DNA of 38,984 bases from Candidatus Obscuribacterales bacterium (GTDB lineage Bacteria > Cyanobacteriota > Vampirovibrionia > Obscuribacterales > Obscuribacteraceae): positions 1 through 38,984 of the forward strand of contig JAIELX010000139.1 of the NCBI GenBank assembly GCA_019752635.1, given 5' to 3'. Below, piece after piece: positions 24,129 through 33,481 of this stretch. The notes under the pieces were generated by a model. That model made no database searches, was not told the origin of the DNA, and worked only from the letters and a program-made list of their open reading frames with translations. The first letter of the stretch is position 1, and every line of letters begins with the position of its first letter. A program made the translations under genes and the position numbers.

Positions 24129-25533
24129 CCTTCAGTACGCCTGTCTTACATGCCCGCATGAACTGATGATAGTCATGTTCAGTCTGTTTGGCGTACGCAA
24201 CCGCGTAAGAGCCAATTGCTTCGTCAAATCGTTCACTTCGGCCTAAATAGCCCCGCAAAATGGACGGGTCACCAGAACGCGCATGGGCGCGAGCCAGTAT
24301 CTCTCCAGCCAGTTGCGGAAACTGCTCAAAATCGTTCTTGCTCCAATATCCCGTGTTAACGCCGATCTTCACATCTCGTAGTTGACGAATGAAGAAATGC
24401 CGCTTCTCTGGCTCGCGTCCTGTAGTCCAACCCAGAAACATGTCGCTTGCTGCTTGCATGAGTTTTTGTCCGCACACCACTCGCTGACCGTGGTGCGCAT
24501 ATTTTGACTTACCGGCAAATGGTTCGAGGACGGAAGGTCTTGCTTCCTTAACCTGCAGGACCAATGCATCGTTTTCCGCGCCCGCGAACAGCAGCACACC
24601 ACATACAGTACCAACGCTTCCTATTCCCACGACCTTCCTTGCTATGTCCACCAATTCAAATTTGTCTAGAAGCACTCGGCGATCATCTGTTAGGGTGCTG
24701 CGATAGCTTTGAAAGGCAGCCTTCGTTTCTTCACCCACGTGAATATCCTGAAGATGGCACAACAATGGCGGTATATCCCTAAATCGCATTCGCCCGTTCG
24801 TCACAACAGTCAGCTTCTCCATTAATACTTCGGCCGTAGATTTTTCGACCGCTTCTTGCAGCTGTTGCTGCATCCGGCGACGGCTTTCACCTGCCGACTT
24901 CTCAATCAATTTGGAAACTTCGACATGTGAGTACCACACCTCCATGGAAGTCATCCCTGCCAGAAGCGCTATCTGCTCTCTGTAAGCGCGGGCCATTATT
25001 ATGGCGGCATTCTGACCGACCCCGACGGAAAAGCCGTTCGCTGTGGCTGCCAACACCAGACTCGCAGCTAGCCGCTTCACGTCCCATTCCCAGGGCGCTG
25101 GAAGTGTTTCGTCGAAGTCGTTGATGTCGGCAACAATCTTACGTTCCGGTGTGGCGAACGCACCAAAGTTGTGAATATGACAATCGCCACAGGCTTGGAC
25201 AATTATACCGGTATTGGCAGTTGCAGCCAAGTCCATCGCCATAAGCGCAGCACTGCCACGAAAAAAATTGAATGGAGATTGCAACATCCTGCCGTATCGA
25301 AGAGGAATTAGTTCAGGAATACGCCCCTGATTGGAGATGCTCAGCACTTCTACAATATCGCGCCCGGTGCGTTTGATATTTGTTTTCGAATGAGAATCAA
25401 GCGATGCCCTTTGGCGCGCAGCTTTACCAAACTCTTTACGCTCCGCTCGCGTTGCCGAGTTAACAGGCACAGGCAAATCCGCTGCGTTGGATTTGGTAGA
25501 AGGCACTTCGGCCATACTAAGCGGCTTAACCAT
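24115..25533 (-). CDS. DUF2252 family protein
   Basis: This 472-residue soluble protein of the uncharacterised DUF2252 family has a kinase-like or phosphotransferase-like fold by family expectation, with unknown substrate. Visible family traits are RYGRMLQSPFNFFRGSA, GDCHIHNFGAF (His-rich loop) and the NDFDETLPAPWEWDVKRLAAS block, all in the N-terminal half, followed by a helical remainder with an ISRP-free linker. The ATG at 25533 is chosen because GAGGA lies eight bases upstream; a reading to 25695 adds 54 residues without family similarity. It is divergent from the polytopic membrane protein gene. DUF2252 proteins are often found near stress genes, but the function is not known. Confidence 0.88.
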   Translation of the reverse strand: MVKPLSMAEVPSTKSNAADLPVPVNSATRAERKEFGKAARQRASLDSHSKTNIKRTGRDIVEVLSISNQGRIPELIPLRYGRMLQSPFNFFRGSAALMAMDLAATANTGIIVQACGDCHIHNFGAFATPERKIVADINDFDETLPAPWEWDVKRLAASLVLAATANGFSVGVGQNAAIIMARAYREQIALLAGMTSMEVWYSHVEVSKLIEKSAGESRRRMQQQLQEAVEKSTAEVLMEKLTVVTNGRMRFRDIPPLLCHLQDIHVGEETKAAFQSYRSTLTDDRRVLLDKFELVDIARKVVGIGSVGTVCGVLLFAGAENDALVLQVKEARPSVLEPFAGKSKYAHHGQRVVCGQKLMQAASDMFLGWTTGREPEKRHFFIRQLRDVKIGVNTGYWSKNDFEQFPQLAGEILARAHARSGDPSILRGYLGRSERFDEAIGSYAVAYAKQTEHDYHQFMRACKTGVLKAQVE

Positions 25534-25887
25534 ACTGTTTTCCTCGATTGCGTCTATTAGAAACGGTGAAGCATCGGGTCTGTGACTGATTAGCAAACAT
25601 GGTGAGGCAGTCCGATCCGATTCGGCTTCATGACTCAAAGTTACAGGAATGTACAGAGCCGCGGCATCGTCACAATGGCTGATTGCCGCCCTCATTCTAT
25701 CTAGATTTTCGACTCATCCTCACTCTACTAATAGTCCGAAGAAGGATGCGCCGAATAAGCGGGAGTGTTACAACTGCCATAGAAACACACGATTTTCGCT
25801 CGCGGAGGTTCGTACTCGGTGTCAGATCCTCTTTCGCGCGGGTGCCATCCCGATAGCAGTCAAACAAAATGCCCTAATAGAAGAAGT
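25534..25887. promoter_or_regulatory. 354-bp divergent region between DUF2252 and membrane protein genes
   Basis: No well-supported gene lies here. An 80-codon plus-strand frame (25649-25891) starts right after ACAGGA, contains one CYNCH motif and ends in ATGA overlapping the next gene's start; I judge it unproven. Promoters for both flanking genes must lie in the stretch, but no clear -35/-10 pair was found. Confidence 0.35.
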
Positions 25888-27093
25888 ATGAACAGCAAGA
25901 CAAACAATTCAGCAGAACAGACCGACTTTAGTTCAGAAGCAATGGATATGACTTATTCAATCGACAAAGGCGGGTTATTCATCCATCTTTTCAGGCATTT
26001 TCCGGGGAGTCCGAATCCCGCTAACATTCAGATGCGCGCAGGCATCCTGATATGCGTCACATACGTCCCTATGCTGATTCTGGCTTTCCTTCAAGGCACC
26101 GCCTGGAACCCTTCGCTAAAAGTGTCATTCATTGCGGACATTGAGGAGGGTGTTCGATTTCTGCTAGTGGCACCACTATTAATTGCTGCGGAACCTTTCA
26201 TACAACCCTGGTTGAGCGAAGTGGCAAAGCACGCTAGAGAACGACTCATTGACAAGAATGCAATCGTTCCCTTCAACAAAATGGTGGTCGACGCAAAGAA
26301 GCTACAAGACTCATCGTTGATCGAAATTCTACTTCTTACAGGTACGTTCTGTTGGCAGTGGTTCGAATTCCACGCGCTTGCAGACGCGACAACCCAGACA
26401 TGGCGCACTATAACATCGACCGGTGAACCGAGCATGGCACTATGGTGGTACGCATACTTCGCAAAGCCCCTGTTTCGATTCCTCTTATTGCGCTGGCTGT
26501 GGCGCTATTTGATTTGGAGTATGTTCCTTTGCCGACTTTCAAGACTAAACCTCAATCTTGTTCCTACTCATCCCGATCGCCACGGAGGCTTAGAATTCAT
26601 TGCAGCGGGTCAAACTAGGTTCGCAGCGCTGGCATTAGCACTGGGACTCATGGCAGCGGCCATAGTTGGAAACGATATTGTCTACGAAGGAAAACAGCTA
26701 GTCTCTTACGAGTACGAGATTCTTGGAATTGTAGCCCTGGTCCAAACAATTTTTCTCACACCTTTATTGGTGTTCAGCGGTAAGCTTCTGAACCTTAAGC
26801 GCACTGGTCTGTTTGAATATGGAACCCTGGCTGATGAATATGCTAAGGCATTCCACCAGCGTTGGATTCGCAATCACGGCGACCATGAGACTTTGCTGGG
26901 TACATCCGACATTCAATCTCTGGCAGACCTGGACCACAGTTTTGAAATCGTGCAGCAGCTGAAACTATGTCTTATCGGCAAAGAAATAATTCTGACCTTC
27001 GCCGCCGCTACTCTCATTCCTTTCGCACCACTGCTATTATCGATCTATCCCTTCAACGAACTTTTGAACCATCTGGTCAAGACATTCGTTTAG
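25888..27093 (+). CDS. Polytopic membrane protein, family unknown
   Basis: This 401-residue protein has about seven to eight hydrophobic segments, at roughly 50-72, 85-105, 150-170, 190-225, 255-275, 290-310 and 370-395. A conserved-looking loop, HPDRHGGLEF (near 230-239), follows an Arg/Leu-rich stretch; the sequence between helices is Arg- and Glu-rich. The ATG at 25888 is preferred to one at 25819, because AGAAG lies just before it and the upstream residues are non-membrane. The C-terminal tail ends in a helix (IYPFNELLNHLVKTF). No family is recognised. It precedes a desaturase gene; a role in lipid handling or transport is only positional. Confidence 0.8.
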   Translation: MNSKTNNSAEQTDFSSEAMDMTYSIDKGGLFIHLFRHFPGSPNPANIQMRAGILICVTYVPMLILAFLQGTAWNPSLKVSFIADIEEGVRFLLVAPLLIAAEPFIQPWLSEVAKHARERLIDKNAIVPFNKMVVDAKKLQDSSLIEILLLTGTFCWQWFEFHALADATTQTWRTITSTGEPSMALWWYAYFAKPLFRFLLLRWLWRYLIWSMFLCRLSRLNLNLVPTHPDRHGGLEFIAAGQTRFAALALALGLMAAAIVGNDIVYEGKQLVSYEYEILGIVALVQTIFLTPLLVFSGKLLNLKRTGLFEYGTLADEYAKAFHQRWIRNHGDHETLLGTSDIQSLADLDHSFEIVQQLKLCLIGKEIILTFAAATLIPFAPLLLSIYPFNELLNHLVKTFV

Positions 27094-27240
27094 CGCAGCG
27101 GCCTCGCGATCTTGTCACGAGCCGAATCTTGCGCAACAGAACGAACTTGGGCATCGTCGGAGAAATCATTCCAAAGGTTGATTGAGAGAATGTCCTGGTC
27201 CTCTAGACTTGATGCGACGTTGGAGAGGAGGGCGGCTTAA

Positions 27241-28047
27241 TTGATTACGTTCGTAGTCGCATTCTTGTGTTTCTATCTCTATCACACTCTCGGCATAACG
27301 ATGGGGTATCATCGTATTTTGTCACACAGGGCATTGCATGTGCCAAAGTGGCTTGAATACTTCATTGTATCCGGTGGCTATTTGAGCCTTGAAGGCTCGC
27401 CGATTTTCTGGGTAAGTACACATCGCCTGCACCACAGGTATTCAGATCATGCTGGAGATCCGCACGCACCAGCTGATGGTTTGTGGCACGCCTTTATCGC
27501 GTGGATGTGGGACCGGAGAGTTACAATCAGCGCCATCGAGAGCCGGCAGATAGCCCCGGACTTATACAGAGATAACATTTACAGAATGCTCCATTGTGGT
27601 CACACACATTGGGACGGTGTGCTTTGTCTAGTTCTTGCCATAATTTTTCGCGTAGTTATTTTCGCAATTTTTGGACCAACAGTTTTGATTGCGAATCTAG
27701 TTGCCACCGGCATGGCATTCGTCGGTCCGTTGCTGGTGAACACTTTTGCTCACTTGCGCCGGTTTGGCTATGAGACATATCCATGCGGGGACAATAGTCG
27801 CAACGTCTGGTTTGTGGCGATGCTTTCTTTAGGCGAGGGGTGGCACAATAACCACCACGCCTTTCCTCAGTCGGCTCGCCACGGGCTGACACCAAGGGAA
27901 GTTGATGCAACGTGGATAGCGATCTGCGTTCTTAACTTTCTTGGACTGGCAAAGGACATTCGGCTTCCGAAAACTCCGTCTCATTTGGCGCCGTCGATTC
28001 AGTCAAGTGACGAAGAGCGCGAGGCTCTTCGCAGCGGCAAGCAATGA
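27241..28047 (+). CDS. Acyl-lipid/acyl-CoA desaturase (delta-9 type), membrane
   Basis: This is a di-iron enzyme that puts double bonds into fatty acyl chains. The three His boxes are visible: HRILSH at 24-29, HRLHH at 61-65 and the HNNHH motif near 201-205. Hydrophobic stretches at about 1-20, 38-55, 125-155 and 155-175 span the membrane. The 268 residues are a little short and begin directly in the first helix. The start is TTG at 27241 behind AGGAGG. Desaturation needs O2, so it would be limited in hypoxia. It is followed by the Rieske oxygenase gene 70 bases on. Chain position is a family guess. Confidence 0.9.
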   Translation: MITFVVAFLCFYLYHTLGITMGYHRILSHRALHVPKWLEYFIVSGGYLSLEGSPIFWVSTHRLHHRYSDHAGDPHAPADGLWHAFIAWMWDRRVTISAIESRQIAPDLYRDNIYRMLHCGHTHWDGVLCLVLAIIFRVVIFAIFGPTVLIANLVATGMAFVGPLLVNTFAHLRRFGYETYPCGDNSRNVWFVAMLSLGEGWHNNHHAFPQSARHGLTPREVDATWIAICVLNFLGLAKDIRLPKTPSHLAPSIQSSDEEREALRSGKQ

Positions 28048-28117
28048 AGCCCCAGTTAATTAGTTTACCTATTGATTTAACAACAGTAATATTCCCTCAA
28101 GCATCCATCGGAGAGTT

Positions 28118-29362
28118 ATGAGCAAAGACTCGCAATTGGCGACTGGCTATACTGTAAGTAGCGAACCAGACCAGCAGTTTGTCCGCGTACAATCGAGTAA
28201 GTCCGGACCAGCTCTCGTTGACCATGAGGCAGCAGCAGGAACCGCAATCGGCCAGCGCACTCGAGTGGAACAACATTCGGAAACCGCAGCGCTGGAATCC
28301 GTTCCTTCGGAGAAAACCGGCGGATTAGGAACATCGTTCTTGCGTGAGATGTGGTATTTCGCGGTTGCATCGAACAAGTTGAGAAATGGACAAACTATAG
28401 CCAAAGAAATGTTGGGTGAACCAATTCTGGTCGGTCGAGATCGAGCAGGAAAAGTATTCGCAATAAAAGACATTTGCCCACATCAAGCGGTGCCACTGAG
28501 TGACGGCCAATTCGATGGCAAAGAGATAAAGTGCTGCTTTCACGGTTGGCGTTTCGACACGAGTGGAACATGCACCGCCATACCGTCACTTGTGAATGAG
28601 CAAGATCTTCCGGTTTGCAAAATCAAAACACGTTCGTATCCGTGTCAGGAAGTTCGCGGCACAGTGTGGGTTTACTTCGGAAACAAGACGGAGGACTTGC
28701 CGGAAGTACCCGAAGCTCCAGGCTTAGCGGAACTAAAGTACGAACAAACTACGGTCACTTTACGGCTGCCCATTCACATCGACTATGCGGCGCTGGCGCT
28801 TGTTGATCCGGCGCACGTTCCTTACGTGCACACGTCATGGTGGTGGCGTTCAGCAAAGAATCTAAGACCGAAAGAGAAACACTATATTCCTGATGGAACG
28901 GGTTGGACTATGGTTAAACACCGTCCCTCGCCTCATTCCATTGTATTCAAGATGTTCGGCAAATACATTGAGACCGAAATCAGTTTTCGATTGCCCGGAT
29001 GCCGAAGAGAATATCTCACTTTCAATGGACGTACGATGCTTTCCGGTGTCACCACTTTAACTCCGATCGACGACACTCACACAGAGCTTAATCACACTAC
29101 CTATTGGACTGTTCCTGGCACAGCATTAATTGCACCGATAGTACGTTCGTTTGTCACCGAGTTTCTCGGACAAGACCTACATATCGCCAAGAAACAGGAA
29201 GGCTGTCTTAAACATAGGCCGACGCTGATTCCCACTATTAAAGATGCAGGCACGCCCGGCGCCTGGTATTTGCTCTGCAAAAGAGAGTGGACGGACTGCC
29301 ACAGGGAGAAGCGCAAATTCGCGAATCCAATCCCGGATAGCATCTTGCGTTGGCGGAGTTAG
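28118..29362 (+). CDS. Rieske-type non-heme iron oxygenase (pheophorbide a oxygenase/Lls1-like)
   Basis: This is a mononuclear iron oxygenase of 414 residues. A polar extension (1-72) precedes the Rieske domain, with [2Fe-2S] ligands Cys120, His122, Cys139 and His142 (CPH and CCFH). The iron site of the catalytic domain is the D-x2-H-x4-H segment with Asp230, His233 and His238 (VDPAHVPYVH). The large aromatic cluster SWWWR follows. No membrane helix is visible. The start is firm: GGAGAG precedes ATG 28118. Pheophorbide oxygenase, Lls1 and other hydroxylases share this build; the substrate is unknown and there is no chlorophyll pathway in the window. The long N-terminal extension is unusual. 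Confidence 0.87.
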   Translation: MSKDSQLATGYTVSSEPDQQFVRVQSSKSGPALVDHEAAAGTAIGQRTRVEQHSETAALESVPSEKTGGLGTSFLREMWYFAVASNKLRNGQTIAKEMLGEPILVGRDRAGKVFAIKDICPHQAVPLSDGQFDGKEIKCCFHGWRFDTSGTCTAIPSLVNEQDLPVCKIKTRSYPCQEVRGTVWVYFGNKTEDLPEVPEAPGLAELKYEQTTVTLRLPIHIDYAALALVDPAHVPYVHTSWWWRSAKNLRPKEKHYIPDGTGWTMVKHRPSPHSIVFKMFGKYIETEISFRLPGCRREYLTFNGRTMLSGVTTLTPIDDTHTELNHTTYWTVPGTALIAPIVRSFVTEFLGQDLHIAKKQEGCLKHRPTLIPTIKDAGTPGAWYLLCKREWTDCHREKRKFANPIPDSILRWRS

Positions 29363-29391
29363 CCGTTGCACTTGACCGAAACTCTTTTGCG

Positions 29392-30141
29392 TTACTTTAG
29401 CTGAACGTCCTTTCCGGGTAAGGGTTGTGTTGCCGAAGGTTTGCCGTGTGGCTGTTCCGGTGGCAAGGTCATAAGAAAATCCATGAGTTGCTTCAGATGC
29501 GGTCCACACAATTCATGGGGCGGCATGGCGTACTTGCCACCGGGAGCTCCAGGCGGTGGAAGTAGAACGGCACCCTTTAAGATTCGATTTTCGATATAGT
29601 TCCGACTGCGGCGTGCGCCTATCCCCGCAAAATTCGGGCCGATATTACCGCCGATGGGACCAACCGAGTGACACGCCATACACCCCAAGTCTTTGGAGAT
29701 TTGGGCGCCGAGTTTACTTGATTCAGATTGAGGAAGCGGTTGAAATTGCGACCCGCCTGGCACACTTTCAGGTTGGGTCGCGTGTGCACTTACCGTAAAT
29801 TTTGTTTTCTTCAACGTCAAAAGGTAATCGGTAATAAGTTCAACATCCTCAGCACGAACATGGACGTGGGTCATAAACTCTTCTGGAAGAGGATAATCCT
29901 TTTGACCAGGAACATCTTTGCCTTGCAGACGATTAGTAATATAAGACTTGTCTCTAAAAGCAGCGATGCCGTCAAGTGGCGGAGCCACCGTTCCTCCGCG
30001 GCCTTCGATGATATGGCAGTGCGCACAGCCCATCTTTTCTACCGCTCTCTTGCCGCCGGAGTCTTTGGACCTGGCAGAGGAAGCAAGTCCAACCAAGGAA
30101 ATGACTAGTAGCGTGGAAACAGCAATTCTCGTTATCCGCAT
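29392..30141 (-). CDS. Diheme c-type cytochrome, periplasmic (second copy)
   Basis: This 249-residue protein begins with a signal peptide (about 5-23, ending SSARS). Two heme motifs follow: CAHCH at 39-43 and CMACH at 154-158, each with the APPLDGIA or GPNFAGIG block behind it as in the copy at 10223-10975. Met90 or another nearby Met, and Met206 (AMPPHE), are possible axial ligands. A Pro-rich tail ends it. The start at 30141 is preferred to 30165, since GGGG lies just upstream and the signal peptide begins there. It lies downstream of glgX on the same strand with a 128-base gap. Redox role as for the first copy. Confidence 0.9.
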   Translation of the reverse strand: MRITRIAVSTLLVISLVGLASSARSKDSGGKRAVEKMGCAHCHIIEGRGGTVAPPLDGIAAFRDKSYITNRLQGKDVPGQKDYPLPEEFMTHVHVRAEDVELITDYLLTLKKTKFTVSAHATQPESVPGGSQFQPLPQSESSKLGAQISKDLGCMACHSVGPIGGNIGPNFAGIGARRSRNYIENRILKGAVLLPPPGAPGGKYAMPPHELCGPHLKQLMDFLMTLPPEQPHGKPSATQPLPGKDVQLK

Positions 30142-30269
30142 GATAGCCCCGTAAGTTGTGGACACGATAATACCAGAGTCGGATTGGACGGGAATGAAGA
30201 AACTCGCTCAGGCACTCTATATGGTGAGCCTGCATAACCGGTCATAGACACCATCTTTTGTCCGTCCAT

Positions 30270-32333
30270 CTATTGGCACAAAACGACAACAGACCGGGGT
30301 TCGCATCGATAAAGTCGTTCCTGTACCAAGGTAGCTTGATCCGGCAGAGTAAAGTCCTCCGGAGAGGTAAGGAATGTATCGACAATTCTCTTCCATCCTT
30401 TCACACCGATGGGGTCAGGCAGTTCAAACTCAAGAGGTTCCCAGAACATATTGAGTATTACATGCAGACGCTCGCCAGTCGCTGGAAGCTCAAGAGTAAA
30501 AGCTAACGAATGAGAATCAGCGCTAAAATCCGGCTGCCACAATTTAACACCGTGCCAGATTAAACGCACGGTATCGTCGGCTAGTGATGCGTTGACTGCT
30601 TTCTGCTGTCCAAAAACTGCCGACGCCTGAGTGAACTTTACCAGCTTCTTAGTGAATTCCAATAGTCCCGCCTGCGACTGTAATTGGTCCCAGTCGAACC
30701 AAGTCGTTTCACTGTTGTGGCAATAGGCGTTATTGTTTCCGTGCTGCGTTCTACCGACTTCATCGCCCATTAGCATCATAGGCGTACCTTGAGACAAGAA
30801 TAGAATCGCCAGCAAGTTTTTCATCTGACGCAGACGGAGCAGCTCGACTTCAGCATCACTGCTCTGTCCTTCCGCACCACAATTCCAACTATGATTAGCG
30901 TCGCTGCCGTCGCGATTGTCTTCACCATTAGCTTCATTGTGTTTGCCATTGAAGCTCACCAGATCTCGAAGAGTGAATCCGTCGTGACAGGTGACAAAGT
31001 TGACACTCCTGTTCGGTTCTCGTCTGCTGTCAACATAAATATCGCCACTGCCAGCGATGCGAGAAGCCACCGCGGTAACGCTATTCTCGTCGCCTTTGAC
31101 AAACCTCCGAACGTCATCTCGAAACGGACCGTTCCACTCCGCGTACCAGTTGCTACTATTAACAAACCAGCCCACCTTGTAAAGTCCTGCTGCATCCCAC
31201 GCTTCAGCGATCAGTTTGGTTCCGGCTAGAACCGGATCCGACTCAATCATCCACAACAGCGGAGGCAGACTGAGAACCTGACCATGCACATCGCGCGATA
31301 GGGCGGCGGCCAGATCGAAACGAAAGCCATCAACGTGCATCTCCCGGACCCAGTAGCGCAAACTGTCCATTATCAGCCTGGTCACAACGGGATGATTACC
31401 ATTGAATGAGTTTCCACAGCCGCTGTAGTTACAGTAACGACCGGTGCCTTCTTCAAGCGTGTAATAGATTGGGTTATCCAGTCCCTTAAATGAAAGGGTC
31501 GGCCCGTTTTCATTTCCTTCGGCTGTGTGATTGAAAACCACATCGAGGATTACTTCAATACCATTTGTGTGAAGCGCCTTAACCATGTCTTTAAACTGGT
31601 TGATTCCTTCAACCGTGTTTCCACCGACACAAAAGCCGTGATGCGGTGCGAAGAAAGCCAATGTATTGTAGCCCCAGTAGTTCTCATGTTCGTCCGCGCA
31701 TGGATCAAACTCCTGCACCGGCATCAATTCGACTGCTGTAACACCAAGGTCCTTTAGGTACGGAATTTTTTCGATGATACCGGCGAATGTACCGCGTTTT
31801 GCTGCAGGCAGACCGGAATTGCTATTCCGTGTAAAACCGCCAACATGCATTTCGTAAATTACCGTTTCGGCATAGGGAGTTGCCGGTCGAGATTCTCCCG
31901 CCCAATCGTAACAGGCAGTATCGAGAACAACACTGCGAAGCGCGGTCGCAGTGTTATCCCCGGGCGAACAAGCGGCTTGTCGATCATAGTGGTTCCAATT
32001 AGCTACGGCCCGGCAATAAGGATCTAGCAACAGCTTTTGCGAATCAAAACGCAGTCCTTTCTGCGCATCATTAGGTCCGTGGGCCTTAAAGCCATATTGT
32101 TGCCCGGCACCAACTCCATTAACAAAAATGTGCCAATAAAAATAGGTGCGATTCACAACCGGGTCAAGAGGAACGATCGTTATGGCATCCAGCTCATCAG
32201 AGGGAAAAAGCACAAGGTCCATGCCCGTGGCGTGCTTGGAGAAAATGGAGAAATTTACGCCCCCTTCCATAACCGTGGCCCCCAGAGGGAAGGTCGTTCC
32301 GCGCTGAGTTCCAACTTTCTCGAGTGCTTTCAC
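30270..32333 (-). CDS. glgX: Glycogen debranching enzyme GlgX (isoamylase-type, GH13)
   Basis: This enzyme cuts alpha-1,6 branches in glycogen, freeing short chains for further breakdown. It has an N-terminal CBM48-like domain (about 10-140) and then the GH13 barrel: VVFNH (region I, about 265-269), GFRFD with nucleophile Asp340, AEAWD with acid/base Glu377, and the CHDGFT segment with Asp451. The C-terminal all-beta domain closes it. At 687 residues it is of normal length. The start codon is GTG at 32333, behind GGAGG. It follows the baeRF gene by 49 bases, probably as an operon. TreX and GlgX are close relatives; the lack of linked trehalose genes favours GlgX. Confidence 0.94.
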   Translation of the reverse strand: MKALEKVGTQRGTTFPLGATVMEGGVNFSIFSKHATGMDLVLFPSDELDAITIVPLDPVVNRTYFYWHIFVNGVGAGQQYGFKAHGPNDAQKGLRFDSQKLLLDPYCRAVANWNHYDRQAACSPGDNTATALRSVVLDTACYDWAGESRPATPYAETVIYEMHVGGFTRNSNSGLPAAKRGTFAGIIEKIPYLKDLGVTAVELMPVQEFDPCADEHENYWGYNTLAFFAPHHGFCVGGNTVEGINQFKDMVKALHTNGIEVILDVVFNHTAEGNENGPTLSFKGLDNPIYYTLEEGTGRYCNYSGCGNSFNGNHPVVTRLIMDSLRYWVREMHVDGFRFDLAAALSRDVHGQVLSLPPLLWMIESDPVLAGTKLIAEAWDAAGLYKVGWFVNSSNWYAEWNGPFRDDVRRFVKGDENSVTAVASRIAGSGDIYVDSRREPNRSVNFVTCHDGFTLRDLVSFNGKHNEANGEDNRDGSDANHSWNCGAEGQSSDAEVELLRLRQMKNLLAILFLSQGTPMMLMGDEVGRTQHGNNNAYCHNSETTWFDWDQLQSQAGLLEFTKKLVKFTQASAVFGQQKAVNASLADDTVRLIWHGVKLWQPDFSADSHSLAFTLELPATGERLHVILNMFWEPLEFELPDPIGVKGWKRIVDTFLTSPEDFTLPDQATLVQERLYRCEPRSVVVLCQ

Positions 32334-32382
32334 TGAACCACCTCCAACGATCGCTCAACTTTACCGGCTGATTCGTGCAGTC

Positions 32383-33399
32383 TTAGAAGCGAAGGATTAG
32401 GGCAGAACCGACCCAGTGCGCCAAGGCCCCCTCTTTCACAAAGTGCACAGAACCATGATTGAGGAGGATGTGTCTTATGCTCTGTTGAACGGAATCCAGC
32501 TGACAGAGTCCACCTTCACGGCTAGGAGGCTCAAGTAAGAGGATGGAACCGCGTGCTTCTTTGGCGCACTGCAATATTTCCAGCTCACCTGTTGCCAGTT
32601 TCCGCTGTTCTAGTGATTGCTCGCACATTGCCATTTTGCGTGCAGTGTCTTCGTCGATGCACAATTCCAGATGCCCATCTACAACAGTTTGCAATTCAGC
32701 CGACGAACAGTCAACCTTGTTGCCTGTAAAGACGCCCTTAATGTCAACCTTCAAGGCTGAGACGTCTTCAGGAAGTGGTAGATACTCTTTGCCGATCACC
32801 AACAGCGGAGCGTCAAACTTTCGCACCAGTTGTTGCAACGCTTCGATAAACGGTTCCGACTTGCAGGACTCGGTACCATGTTTTAAATCGCGCTTTTCAT
32901 GCCAATGCTTAAAGGCGCTTTGAAGTCGATCCAGCTCCAAACATTTGGCAGTTTTCTCAAGTGTTAGACCTCTGCCTTCATAAACAGCGAGCGCTGAAGG
33001 TCCGGCCAAAACGAGAATATAAGGCCGCGACATTTGCTCAGCCCACAAAAACTCGCAAAGCGCAAATTGATTTCCGCAATATTGTCGCTCCGGCAAGTAA
33101 ACAAAATGGTGGTGCAATTCGCCCTCAGTCTGCGCCACAAAGAGGCTTATCGATTTGGCACCGACATGCTCGTTCACTTGCTTGATGAGCTCATTGGCCT
33201 TCTCGATCGCCTGTTCCTTCTGTGCATCTGTCAGCGTGCTATTTTGAATGAAATCACGAATCTTGCCCCTGATGTGATTAAGGTCATGCGGTTGTTTACT
33301 TGAACCGCCGTGTAACCTGAAGAAAAAACTAAACACCGGATAATCGAAAGTGCTTTGAAGAAATGCCCCGTGTGCACGTTCGCTTGTTAAGGCAACCAT
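32383..33399 (-). CDS. Bacterial eRF1/archaeal release-factor-like protein (baeRF family)
   Basis: This 338-residue soluble protein looks like the bacterial archaeo-eukaryotic release factor (baeRF) family. Visible cues are an N-terminal helical domain, the middle beta strand PYILVLAGPSALAVYEGR, and the later PLLVIGKEYL and AKEARGSILLLEPPS strands of the eRF1 domain 2/3 fold. There is no GGQ-type peptide-release motif, so canonical release activity is doubtful; families of this kind may act on stalled ribosomes or in stress. AAGGAG lies six bases before ATG 33399. It precedes glgX by 49 bases. I give a family call, not a proven function. Confidence 0.65.
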   Translation of the reverse strand: MVALTSERAHGAFLQSTFDYPVFSFFFRLHGGSSKQPHDLNHIRGKIRDFIQNSTLTDAQKEQAIEKANELIKQVNEHVGAKSISLFVAQTEGELHHHFVYLPERQYCGNQFALCEFLWAEQMSRPYILVLAGPSALAVYEGRGLTLEKTAKCLELDRLQSAFKHWHEKRDLKHGTESCKSEPFIEALQQLVRKFDAPLLVIGKEYLPLPEDVSALKVDIKGVFTGNKVDCSSAELQTVVDGHLELCIDEDTARKMAMCEQSLEQRKLATGELEILQCAKEARGSILLLEPPSREGGLCQLDSVQQSIRHILLNHGSVHFVKEGALAHWVGSALILRF

Positions 33400-33481
33400 C
33401 TGATACTCCTTGGTTAATGAACCATAATTCGCTAATTCTGGCGGAGCGGAACCTCGAAATCATCGCCCCAACGGACTAGAG

